Origin: Amyelois transitella
Lineage: Eukaryota > Arthropoda > Insecta > Lepidoptera > Pyralidae
DNA length: 64,000 bases
Reading direction: 5' to 3'
Assembly (NCBI RefSeq): GCF_032362555.1
Contig: NC_083507.1
Location: forward strand, 4,653,001-4,717,000
Under the pieces are notes generated by a model. That model made no database searches. It had not been told where the DNA came from and worked only from the letters and a program-made list of their open reading frames with translations. Position numbers and translations under genes: made by a program. Below, piece after piece: positions 1 to 13,400 of the stretch; position 1 is the stretch's first letter; each line of letters opens with the position of its first letter.

Positions 1-278
1 TTAATCGATGCTTCCAATCAATTGAACAATCACACAAAAAAAAAATTAAATGAATTTGGCAGCCCTTTTGTGGCTTTTTCTGAACACGGGAGCCGTGAGC
101 ACGTGCTCCGTGTAGGTACCATTTGATGCATGAAAGGACTGTAAAACACATGAACTTTGTCAACACGCTAAATAGCTCAAAGCTCTAGAAACGCATATTG
201 CTCGTTAGAAGAAATAAACAAAATATCGTTATATTTGAGGTAACATCAGGTAACTAATATATGTAAGAAGGACTCACC

Positions 279-435
279 ATTTTTCCAGGTCAGATGAAAT
301 ACTTTTTAATTCACTTATGAGCCTAATGTTGCGGGTGTCGGGTGCATCGATGTCCATCCACCATCTGTGGCTTTTCCCGCCAAAACACCACGGCGGGATC
401 GACCACACGCGAACTACGCCAAAATAAAAACTCGA
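279..435 (-). other. Open coding-like fragment with a splice-donor-like end, family unknown
   Basis: On the minus strand a frame reads GVVRVWSIPPWCFGG, then KSHRWWMDIDAPDTRNIRLI, then SELKSISSDLEKW, and reaches TG|GTGAGTCC, a good splice donor, at 279. The composition (Trp, Cys, charged) looks protein-coding. I cannot name a family; it may be an exon of a gene continuing off the left edge or part of an old transposon. Confidence 0.3.
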
Positions 436-580
436 AAATAGCCACCGCGATTATGCCGCGGCGAAATTAAAATAGTCATACCGGGTGACGTAGGTACGTA
501 AACGCTTTCCCCCCAACAGAGTTTTCGTAGGGTAAATTTAAAAAATTGATGAAGTTTGTGAAATATGAGACCAAAGCCAA

Positions 581-632
581 ATTTGTTCAGAAATAGTGCA
601 CTGCAAGAAATTTGTTCAGAAATAGTGCACTG
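581..632 (+). repeat. Short tandem duplication (29-bp period)
   Basis: TTTGTTCAGAAATAGTGCAC appears twice, at about 582-601 and 611-630. Nothing else explains the stretch. Confidence 0.9.
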
Positions 633-856
633 TATATTTTCTTTATCGTTTAGAAAATGCAAAAAATGCAATTGCTTTCTAAATTTCTGAGTCACGGTTA
701 GATAAATGTCGTAACGACATCCGTGTCTTTATCAGCGAATTGAAGAACCAGTAAACTTTGCACTTTATAGGTATCACGGATTTAAGTCCACTGCTACTGG
801 ACATAAGCAAGCCTCCCTCAAAAACTTCGTATCGGTTTGGAAGCGGACTACATCGG

Positions 857-945
857 GTCTTATTAACTTGGGAATCATCTTTTAAGCGATGGGCTAGCAC
901 AAGTAAGCCATACAGCTGAACGTGGCCTTACAATCTTTAAAAGAA
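857..945 (+). repeat. SINE family A, fragment
   Basis: Contains TTAACTTGGGAATC, GCGATGGGCTAGCA and AGCTGAACGTGGCCTT of the family A consensus, with internal deletions and no tail. Confidence 0.7.
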
Positions 946-3900
946 TGAACCTGAATAGTGTATGCATGGGGTCTTATGCAAACGAAAAAATATCGATGGA
1001 CAAACTGGCGGCTGGCTCTTATTATGCATACTACATAATACTATTACACACACGACACAATCTTTTCTACTTTTCCTAAGCTTTTACTTTCGATGTACTT
1101 ACTACAGTTGAGAATTGTTAATTATCACCTCCGACAATTATAAAAATTAATAAATTGGCTATGAAAACTTATTAAATTACGTACCGCCTGTTTACATAAA
1201 CCATAGAGTAGAAGGTAAAGTTTCTCTGCAAGCGACTATTACTTGTGGCGCAGAGATTTACTAGTACTTACATTCACCTACTTCTTGAAATAATCTAAGC
1301 TTTTCCTAACAAACGTATTATTATTCAAAACTACATATATTGGGCGCGTTATTTAATATATTTAGGAATTAAAAAAAAATTCTAAGCGCATCTCTCTGTT
1401 TTAAACCGAAGATAGCTCGCTTTGCCCTTTTTTGTAAAATTTAATAGTTTGTATGTTTGTCGCTGCTCCCCAAAGCATTAGACCATACGATATTAAACTA
1501 TATAAATAACTAAAATATAGTTAGCAGTTGCCACATCCGTTAAATACCTAATGTAACGAATAGCAGTTGAAAGAATATAAAAAACGTAGGTATTGAAAAA
1601 ATATCATTTAGTTTCTTTGTAGTATGTTCCTGGCGCTTTATTGCGTTGTCTATTGCGGTCTTCTCAATAAAATGTGAATATAAACCAAAAAATGTCTATT
1701 GCGGCTAATGTCACCAATTTTGTACTTAAGAAACAAGACTTAAGACTTTTAGAATGAGAATGTAGACAAGACTACATCTTTCCATTTGTCATGAATCATA
1801 CCCGAAGCAAAATGATTTATATCTACACAATTATCAATGTTCTCATTCCAAACGTATATAGAACTAGAGACCGATTTTCACCAGAGCGTCCCACCATGAA
1901 ATCAAGTCACGTTCAATTTGGGATTTTGTTTTCAGCTTTCCCATTTATACTCGCCTTGCACTTGTATTCGCTTAGTTACATTGCTTTCATTCATCCTCTC
2001 AATATACTAATGTCTAGTATAAAAAAAGAATAGGACCACTCCATCTCATTTCGCATGGATGTCGTAGGAGGTGACAAAGGAATAGGCTTATAAACTTGGG
2101 ATTCTTATTTTAGGCGATGGGCTAGCAACCTGTCACTATTTGAATCTCAAGACTATCATAAAGCCAAACAGCTGAACGTGGCCTTTCAGTCTCTTCAAGA
2201 CTGTTGGCTCACTCTACACCCCATGGGATATAGGCGTGACTATATGAATGAATGAATACCGACCGAATAAACCGAATTGTAAAATGATGTGAACCTCTGC
2301 GAAAATTCTCTTCTCGTCGAGAGTGAAAATGAAAATTAAAAGAACATTTTTAGATTTAAATATATGTATTTATTTAAATAATACAGGAACGATAGAAATT
2401 ATAACTTGGCTTCAACAAAACAAACATGTCAAAATTATTTTTTAATTTCAGTTCAATTATATATATTGTACCTATGCGATCTTCTCAGATATAGGTACTA
2501 CATTGGTTGTTTTCATTTGAATGGCCAATTAAAACATTATCTGGTTATAAAAATGTTACTCATTCTTGTTTATATAATTTGTCACGTTTCCTGTAATTCT
2601 AATTAAGTCAATATCATACTGGAAAATTTAAGTACCTACTCTTAAAAACACTGTTGTTTAACCTTATTAATTAAAACTAATCAAGCAATAATTTCGATGT
2701 TCGAACACAAAATAATCGTATACTAAGTACGGGTACTAAATTGAGCTATCGACGCCATCACACGAATTACTTAATACTTAAAATAAGTAGTCGTGAAAAG
2801 GACAGAACAATATATAGTTTCTACATAATTATAGAATGTATTTCAAAAGCTGAAGAAAATGCAATAACAAGAATACAAGATGAATATATAAGAACGAGAG
2901 TAATCTATGCTTTTAAAGAATAAGGAGATCATAGAAAAGAGCCTTTTCATTCACGTAAGAACTTCATAAGAGTAATTTCATCAAAAACTGTATTTGCTAT
3001 GTAAAAAAAAATTGCACTACGATATAATTTAAGTACGAAAACTGTTCTTTAAACGCATAGATTAAACAAATAAAAATACCTCACGCCGCTAATTGCATTC
3101 ACTTAAATGTTCTACCACAAATACATTAATAAAAATACGAAAACAAAAATGCAAAATACGAAGTTAAAAACATAAATAAGGATTTATAATGATCTAATTA
3201 GAAGAGCTTAGAGTTACTTAAGTATTTTATAAACTATGAACACCGGGGGATGTTAATGACAAAAGAAAATGCACAAACACACAGAAATATAAAAAAAATG
3301 TTATTATAAATGCTTGTAAACTCAAACTAAAAGACAAAGGGCATATATGTATAAGTATAAATGAAGAAGAAAAGAGTATAATTCGAATAAATGATAAATT
3401 TTTCTAACATTAAAACGCGGAATGATAACGTCAATTAAGTCTTTTTAATACTTACATAACACTGACTTCATCAGGCAAGAATATTTTTTGTAAGGCCTAA
3501 AAGTTATCTTTTGTTATAAAATATAAAATTTAAGAAATACGAGTAAAATATGTGGTTATTCTGTAATAAATGTATTTTTAGTGTTAACGTTTGGTGTTTG
3601 CAAAGCTCAGAAATATGTGTCTATTTAAATTCATATATTGTGATGTATTCGTTTCCAACAGATAAGTATTTGCTAATACTATCGATTGATAAAAAATATT
3701 AAGTACCAAGATTTACAATAAGTAGGTACACATACATTAAGTACAACATTTAAAAAATCCTGCTTATAATGATTTACAATCTCAAATGTCGCGGTACAAT
3801 CAAAATCATTCTAGAAATCAATACTGAACTTTTAAAATCGAACCTTCACAAAAAGGGGTGAAGTTTGACCACGTCTATCTCATTCAATATGTATAAGAAT

Positions 3901-4472
3901 TTTCTAAAACCAACCACTTATAGCGATCAGTCGCCTTTTGTCATTAGCCATATTTGTTAAAAATAAAACAAATACTAGGTAGTTAAATATAAAATTTTAT
4001 CGCAAAAGCTTTGTGCATCGAAATAAAAAATACCGAAAGCAAAATTAAATTCAGAAAGCTGCTTCATATCCTTAAACTAGGTATCATGCGGTGATTGCTA
4101 CAATTTCCTATCCGTCCGAAGTGCAAGTCGAATTTCTACACAATCAGTGACTACTTCGGCGGTGGTCGCTTTCGTGCAGAGTGCAGACAATAAAAAAAAG
4201 CAAATAGAAAAATACTAACTACCTATAACTGCTTTATTTCCATGTCGCATGCTGGGAATTTATCTACAGATTTGCCTTTAATTTTATCCAAAATAGAAAT
4301 TCATTTGTTTTTGAATCGATAACGGTAAACTCTACGGTGCTACTTTTCTATGAGAAAATTGCTGGTGCAATTACCACACGGATCATATCCCTGTTTTCAG
4401 TAGCAATCAAGGTGCCGTGTTTCGTCGTGACAGCGGCATTTTGACGGGTTCGAGTTTCTCTTTCCGTCCTAG
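946..4472. other. Intergenic region left of the oxygenase gene
   Basis: AT-rich sequence downstream of the oxygenase stop codon. Apart from the SINE at 2021-2256 and short open frames without recognisable domains, I see no gene. The 3' untranslated region of the oxygenase would occupy the right end. Confidence 0.5.
2021..2256 (+). mobile_element. SINE family A, near-complete copy
   Basis: Runs from AAAGAATAGGACCACTCC through GGCGATGGGCTAGCAACCTG, AACAGCTGAACGTGGCC and GGATATAGGCGTGAC to an ATGAATGAATGAA tail. The 5' head GCCGTGTGGTTCC is missing. Confidence 0.85.
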
Positions 4473-7400
4473 TCACGCGTAGGTTTCCCTGAAGCGCTTC
4501 TGTATGTGGTGGGCGGCGTTGAGCAGGCGGTGGTGCAGGGTGAGGTGCACGTGCGGGGTGAAGGTGGGAGGCGCGGGGAGGGGGGCGGCACGCGGCGGCA
4601 GCACTGGCAGCTTCGCGTCTTTGTCCGGGTGGCAGAAGAACACCACGCAGTGACGGCCGCGGGCTCGCGCGTAAGTACCTGATGGCACTACCACGCGGTG
4701 CATCTGAAATTGATTGAGATCATATTAGGAATTGGCGAATTTCATATTGGGTGTGACAAGAAGTGCGTGTGCTTCTCAAAATGTATCATTACATTTTTGC
4801 CCATTAACATTGTCGCAGATGAAACCTAATTTTTTTCGGAAGTAATTCTACTAGTAGAAGAAGCGTGTTGGGTTTAGAAGCAAACAAGATATCCATGGAC
4901 TTTTTGACGCGGCGTAGCAGCGTCTTAGCTAAAATATAGAACGTAGGGTCACCTCATTTCGCAAAGTCAGTTAATACGACGGAGTCGATCACTTATCGCA
5001 CTTTATATTAAGGCATTGGATTCAATGTACCGATTTCAATGCGTCAAGTAGGTACAATATCATGAAGGCAGATGATTTTTAGACCTCGTCAAGGCAGCTC
5101 ACATGAAAGTCATAAGCACGACGAAGAAGTCAGTACTTACAAGTGCCGGCAGCATGTTAGTCGTCCAAGCAGCTAGTAGCTGGCCGGTCTGCACGAGGAT
5201 AGCGCCCGGCAAGTGGCCCACTGCCTGCCACTTCTCACTACCATTTAACTTGACCTGGAAAATTAAAATATTTCTTGCTAAGCCGGATGCCGAATGGAAG
5301 AGTTAGCAAGGGTATAAAGTTGGGAATGACTTCGCTTTAGCCGGGCACACATAGAACCAAAAAAATAGGCATTGGCGTTTGCCCAACCCGTCTATACAGG
5401 CCCAGTGTGCCTTTGGGCCAGTGTTAAGGCCATTTAAATTAATAGCGCTGATTAATAGGAATTAGAATTGTGCCGTGTGGTTCCCGGCACCAATACAAAA
5501 AAGAATAGGACCACTCCATCTCTTCCCATGGATGTCGTAAAAGGCGACTAAGGGATAGGCTTACAAACTTGGGATTCTTTTTTAGGCGATGGGCTAGCAA
5601 CCTGTCACTATTTGAATCTCAATTCTATCATTAAGCCAAATAGCTGAACGTGGCCATTCAGTCCTTTCAAGACTGTTGGTTCTGTCTACCCCGCAAGGGA
5701 TATAGACGTGAACATATGTATGTATGTGTGTATGTAAAATAAATATGACAAATAATATTGTAGTCTTTCAGCCCTCTTCCCACTTTAAATACAAGTGCTC
5801 TACACTTGGACTTTATTCACCTACTAAATAAATTTTGACTCACCACCGGGTCCTTTAGTACGAAAGCCATATTAGTATTATATAGGGTTCGAAAGGAGAA
5901 GATTATAAAAAACGCAGCTTACCTTCGGAGTTCTAAATATGAAGTGTAAATCCCTGCATGCATCCACCATATTGTCTCCTTGGTCAGTTTCAAAGTACTT
6001 TCTTGTCTTCAAAGAATCCCTCTTTGCTTCAAGGTTAAGGTACTCACCTCCAGTCCTCCTTCAGAGTCCTGCGCCAGAAGCGTGAAGGTGTCGGAATCGG
6101 CGTGAGCTCCACAGCGCGTGTAGTGCACTATGTCGCTCTGGCAGCAGGGACCCTCGTCTTCAGGAGGCACTGGAGGATAGTACAGGATCCGCATGGCGGA
6201 GGGGTTACGCCCGTCGCCCTCGAGCATCCCAGAATGGCAAGCGAGCATGACTGACGGCGGAAGACCTGAAATTAAAATAATTCGTTTGGGTATAGAAGAT
6301 ATACCATCGAGCGTCGACGATTTTTGATTGTTTGTTTCCTTACAGTAAAAAATGTGCTTAGTAATTTGTTTTTTAAGACTAAGATTAAGATTTATTTTTG
6401 GACCATTAATTAAGATCGAAAGGGGAAATAAGTCTCGTTAAAAAACAGAAGTACACTAACATACATTTATTTTCTTGCAAGTTCAATTGTTTAGAAAATT
6501 GTAGACTGAGAGGTAAGCTTTCAGTAGAACGTTCTCAATGTGATCGTGAATCTAACGTAACTCCATTAAACGGAAATAGAAAAACTTATATTTAAAATTT
6601 ATATTACGATCGTATCATACTAGAAATGACGTAACATGCCTAGTAACTGCAAATTATGTCACGATTAAATAATAATTGCATGCACGACCTACCGGTGCAA
6701 AGTGTCGCAGTGATGCAACTTGTTATACTATATGATCACGCCTTAATTACTTAATTGGTATGTGTAATTAAAGCTTATATGTTCATTCAACAGTTACGCA
6801 GGTGTTTACTTTATTATTCAATGGAAAATATTTTGTTTATTCAGTAGTTTCAAATTTTTCCTAACAGTTTGGATATCATGCATGTTTAGATTTATAGCAT
6901 ATTAAAGAGTGGCCATGGCTTTTTTAATTAACGTTCTTAGGTACTTTGTAGAGTCCTTGTAAGATTTTGGTAGGTACCAAGATCTTCGAATTTTATAAAA
7001 TATAGATATCTTAAGAGATTACCGTTTCCTTATATACATACTACAAAATTTCACTCCTCTTTTCCGGTTTTTTAAAATTGCGGGCGGCGGAAAATGACTT
7101 ATCTCTTGCTCGTGACCTCGTATACATTAAATATCGACGTAAAAGCAAAATATAGCAAAAGCAAGGAAACAAATAATAACATTGAAACCAACCTAAGGCA
7201 TAGGCAAGGGCTTGAAGCAGCACCCTCGACAAATTGGTAAGGTCGTGAGCCAGCGGGAACGCGTGTTGAGGGAACTCTGGAACCTCCTCCTGTGCCGGCA
7301 TGGCTGCGGGAGACAGCGTGGTGATGTTGTAGCAATGACGTAACTCCTGAAAAATATAAAAAAAATGGATAAAATTACAATTACAACTATCGTGAAAGTT

Positions 7401-10400
7401 TCCTTATGGGTCACATTGATGTTATTTTAACTTGATATCGATATTGACGGATATCGAATTTGTGCTGTTGTTGTTATTTTTTGTTCATATTTAGAGTAGA
7501 TGGTGAGAGTGGTATTTTTTGTTTCCCGCGATTTCACCTTACGCATGTGAAAAAAAGAGTCTCATTCATTATCACTCAGACATCATTAGACACTTTCATG
7601 GGAGTCTATCGCACAATAAGAACAGAAGGAAACAATACTAACCTTCATAGTGGTATCAAACTGCTCCATACCAGGGCGTAAATAACCATGATTACTGTCT
7701 GGGTTTTTGAGGTACTGCGCTTGACAACCCTCTGGCAAAGCGCAGAAGTTGTCCAAGTCGGCATACACTGCCTTCAACTGAAATATAAATCCATCATCAA
7801 TTGTAATCTTTAAGTTATCTAATAAATGCGTTCCCAAATAAATTCATACTAATATGATTCAATAATAATAATTCAACATTAATATTTGATAATTCATAAT
7901 ATTAGATTTCTTTCGATGAATTTGGCACCAACACACACTAGACCAACATTATATATACTTAAAGCTTTTCTTATTGGAAATATACATTACTATTTACTTG
8001 ATAAGCACTGGGCAAAAATCTTTGGTGAAAAATGCCAAAATTTAAGACAAGCAATTTAGCTTTTGTAGGTTAGGTTAGGTAAGCTAAATTGCTTGTCTTA
8101 AATTTTGTAACAGCTACTTTTAGTAACATAAGTACCTATTCATTCTTATATATTACTATACTTCTTCATTCTTATATCTACACTTCTACACTAATATTAT
8201 AAAGAGGAAAACTTTGTTTGTTTGGTTGTAATGAATAGGCTCAAAAACTACTGGACCGATTTTAAAAATTCTTTCACCATTCGAAAGCTACATTATCCAC
8301 GAGTAACATAGACTATATTTTATTTTGGAAAAAATAGGGTAATATATTTGGATTTTTCGGACACAAACTGAAAAAATCAACCAAAAAGTTACTTATTTTG
8401 CGTACGCTGCCTAAACTACAAAAGATAGAACCATAAAATGTTTTAATTAATTGTAGATCTTATAAATATCTACAAAAAAGTCCGCGACACACTATACCTA
8501 TCTATGTCGAGTGAGGCACAACAACCACATTTTTATTTAAAAATCTTGAATTTTTTTTGGTCTACATTTAAACGTTTTTTTTTACTCATGCTATTAATCC
8601 TTATCAAAATAAATAATTTCAATAACAACAGTTTATGTAGATAATATTTGGTCTTTGAATGATTAAAATTGGACGTTTGGTTTTGAAGTTGTGGTGAAAT
8701 TAAAATATTACGATTTCTGTTGCACGGCCCGTTGCGAAGTGAGCAAGACTTAGCCGCTTTGCGGGCGGTCCTTTAGTTAGTTCTAATAGAGATATGTATA
8801 TTTAGTATCGGCTGTGCATCCGTGCGAAGCCGGGGCGGGTCGCTAGTACTTTATATACGTTGAGATTTAGGTATCTACTATCGCATTTATCTTGCCTGTC
8901 ACGGCTGTCACAAACAATCATCATTTGATTTTATTTGTTTTATTTGACGTCATCTTTGCATATGCATAAGTACACGATTGGGCTAGCGACCTGTCACTAT
9001 TTCTGCCTCACACTTCCTATACCGGTATGTGTATGTAAAGGCAGCAATTTAAGGTTATATTACCTTCCCATCAGCGATGCCGTGGTTAACTAGCATGGCG
9101 AGGCCCTTCGTGCTCAGAGCCGCGAACAACTGCTGTCCGATGCGCCGCACCACTGATTTCATGGGACACACATCTGTACCTGCAAAACAGAGAGAGGGTG
9201 TTAAAAGGGAAATATAACACAAACTATACATACTTACAAAAATAATCTTTCAGTGCGTATGCCAAATGAAAGCCACGGGCATACTCAGTCTACTGGCAGC
9301 TTTAAGCTTTAGCTGGCAGATTAACAAATATTTTTTATTTGAGGCAATTTAATTAAGAACTTGTATAGATGGATGTTCGGAAATACGAAGATTTTAGCTT
9401 AATTTATAGCTCGTGTGTGATAAGTTGAGCAAGAGCTTTTGAAATATAATCAAACATCCGGTAAGGTTGTGTATCATCATAGCATACTAAATATTTAACT
9501 GTCAGCGATAGTGGTATTTATTTTAATAAATATATGAAATAAAAAATATTTGAACGCTCCGTACGTAGCGTTCAAATATTTTTTGAACAAACTCAGCCGT
9601 AGCTTGGGAGACTATTTCATAAATATTTCACCAGTAGATATTGTATTGTCTGAATCTGAAATACCGTATGCTAAATGCTCGTTTACCTCGCCTTGTACCC
9701 ATATGCATACAACATGAATTAAATATGTTCAGACTGTTAAGGACCCTGACCTGATTTCAATAAAATTTTCTCTCGAGTATTGTCACAATTATTCATGTAT
9801 CTATAGTACACTGGTCTAAGGATTTGATGATAAAGAATGAATGCGGTCGCTTAAATTACCTTGTACTTTATCTAGAAGGCTGTTTTGAGTAATGTTATGA
9901 CAGATATAGGTCAGTTGTACATTTTGACATTCTTAACTCAGCTTGTGGACATCAAGATCCGTGCCGAAGTTATATGAGATAAATGATTCCAAAAGGTATG
10001 ATATTGTGTTGCTAATCGATTTTGACCTTTATTTCTACCTATTTCATATATTATTCATGGGTAGCTAACCCAGTTCTGTTGATTGTACCTACTATTGACA
10101 ATGAAAATATTGAGAGTGGTAAAGTACAGTAAGGCTACCGTTAGTTTCGCAAAAGGTCGCATAGTGATCTTTCTTTAAATATTCTCTCTTTTTCGTTTTT
10201 CTTTAAACCCAGTTATATTGTGAATGATAAATAGTATTATTTTTAGTACTTTTTGTATTAAATTTACTTTTTACAAATTAAACTAAGAAGAAGTATAAAA
10301 GTGGTGACTTGTTGTATTGTATCATAAATATCATAGACGTGGCGTACAAGAATAGCTCATTTATCATCAGTGACGTCACAGCCCTTATCACACTGAATAA

Positions 10401-13400
10401 ATTGGATTTGCGACCGTTACCGAATAATCGCATGCAAAATCAGTTGTGACGTGACGTGGAGATTTGTATAATAATCTACAAACCTAGAAATCAAGACTTT
10501 TTAAAACGTAGATATAAAATCTGAAAGTTTGTTTCAAAAGGGACTTTAGTACCAGTAGTAGACGGGCTATGATTTAAAACGATTTATGGACGATTTAAAA
10601 TGTTTGTATGCTTTTGTTATTAATTAAAATTGTTGCATATACGAGTAACATCACTATTCTCTTATTATCAGAGAAGAATTTAATAAACAAGCATCGTCGT
10701 TATTATTCAGCAATGACACTGGCTGTGACAGAAACGATTTTCCGCTTCCAGTAAGTAGATGATTTAGTCTGAGCGGTGAAGCCACGTCAACTTTTGATGA
10801 CGTACAGCCTACATAGGTAACAAAAACACGGAAGACTAGCATGATCTTGGTTTGGTTCTCGCCTATTAACCCAGTAACCGCATTTGGTGCGTTTTCGGTA
10901 CGAATATCGAAGAACCTTTAAAAATAAATCTTTTTTTTTTTATATACACAGTCGTTCTAAATAATAGGCCATAGGTGTGCTTTTCTCCAGAGGTATTAAG
11001 GTGCAAACTAATGCGAGGAGTATGATAATGAACATAGGTTTACTATACTATAATATCTACATATGTCACCATGAAACTAGGTTGGCTATAAGCGCTATTG
11101 GATACTACCGGAACATGTGTACCATCCGCTAATAGTTAGTGGGGGCAAGAACGGTTGTTTAATTTTGGTATTAGGTCAAAAATGTAGGTGACTAACTGAC
11201 TGCTTGACGGGAGTGATTCGGGAAATGTTAAATAAAGTATTATCATTACTTGCTCATACATTTTGATAAAAACTTCATGACCCGTGTTCGGCTTCCCCGT
11301 GGAAAAAGAAAATACCTAACAGTTACTTAGAAATTTAGCTTTCGTAAGACGTTTTCATTTATTTCTATAGATTGAATGTCAAGCCAATTACAACGAGCAA
11401 ATCTTTTGTCGTTTTTATATTAGCATAGAATAATATATCCTTACACTTGTTAACTTCTTTCTTTATAAACAATCGAGTACGATCAATTAATTTTATTCTA
11501 ATTATAATATAATAGTAGCTTGCAGGCCCACACACGTTTTCGTCACTTCTCGCGTTACCAGTCTTGTTCGTGTGATATCTCAAGAATATCAAGTTCCGAG
11601 TAATTCTACACTGGTTTTCCTACAAAATATATCATTACAGTATCCTTGTCATGTGCATGTAAAGGTGCTAAGAGATGAAAACAAACATGCAGTGTAATTT
11701 CCGTAATTATTATATTTTTTAAACATAAAATAAACAAAAAAATAAAACTAAATCGTACTTATCGATCGCTGATGCCGAACTTATACCTAAAAGATACATT
11801 AATATTTATTTTTTTATTGAGATACCTTGAACTATGTAAACGTAAATACACTAATAGTAGTTACGCAGATCAGGTTAAACTTGTGCTCGATCTAAAACTA
11901 CAGTCAACCCTATTATTTAAAATTAGTTTATCCGTAATACTTAACGATTAGGTTTATTATAAGAGTATAAAGATACAACTTTTTATTATATCCAAACTTT
12001 TCCAGTAATTTACACAGTTCCTTGATGAGGTCATACCTACGTGCGTTGTGATATCATATCATTAACACAAAGAAACTCCAACGGTCATAATTATAATACT
12101 TAGTAAATACATACCCTACAGCCTAGAATTATACGGAATAGGAATAATTTTTATATCTCTTTGTGTTTCTTGCCGTAACAATATACCTACCAATTTTGAT
12201 GCAACTATTGCACCATTAGCAATAGAGCCAGTAAAAACATGAATAAATAAATTGCTGATAGGTCTCGTGTGTTGTAACAATGTTATTGTCTTACAACAAA
12301 CACGACACGTGACAATGAAGTTTGTTACATAACTTGATTTTGTAAGGGTCAAGATTTCTGAAACGTCAGTTTATACTTTCTCAGCTGGTTTTGTTTTAAA
12401 ACCTTTACTTTGCACTAAGTTCAGCCATTCAGCTAACCTTGGCTTTCGAGTCTTGTTACCATTAGCTCTGCCTGTAAGGGATTATTAATACGCTTTAAAT
12501 GTTGTTACTACGATAGTTGTAGTCTAGGGTTACTACAATTTCTTTTTCAAATCAGACCAGAGGTCATTTACATGCTGCCTATAGACTTCGTGGTTAATGG
12601 TTATACAAAACACAAAGTCCATAAATGAAAGAAATGTGTAAATTTTGCACTCGAAGTTGGAAAAAGCTTTAGCTTTTAGGTCCGTCATTGATATTTATTT
12701 TTACATAAAATATAAATAAATGTAAATTATGTCAGAAAAGGAGAGATAGGGACAGAAACGTTTAACGCTTGTATGCTATCAAAAACAATTGCACAAAGGT
12801 TCGTGTTGTGCGCTCGCGCGTGGTTGACGAACAATAGGCGTTATCATCTACGCTTGCTTGATTTGTTTTGCTAGCTATTGTACTTTGTAATATAAGCCTC
12901 CCCTCCCTGTTATCAATACGCAGTAAACAATCCAATCTAAGGATTAACGACCTATCAGACTTCAGAAATAGAGAACGGTGCCTATATTAGAATTGTGCAA
13001 ACTAAATTTAAGAAATATTTATTTGTATTGACTCCGTTTTATAATATATCGTTTTTATTTGCTAACCGTATTAAACACAATAGGAGCGAAAAGGGGCGCG
13101 TTGATGTCTTTTATTGCCAAATATTTAAATCCCATAATGAAACACTTTAGTATTTCATACAAACTTAATGAATTGGTTACTAATATTTTGAACCGATATC
13201 GAAACTAAAAAATGATTTTTCTCCTCGTCTGGAATTGATAGGAAATATCAGCTTAAAAGTGTACAAATAATATGATTTAAGTTTCACTCTATTTGTCGGA
13301 AGGAAATAGACACTTATGTAACTTCGTAGTCAGTGAAAGTTTCTAGACCAGGCTCCAACAACTGATAACAAACAGTCTTACTATATCAAGTTATACCTTA

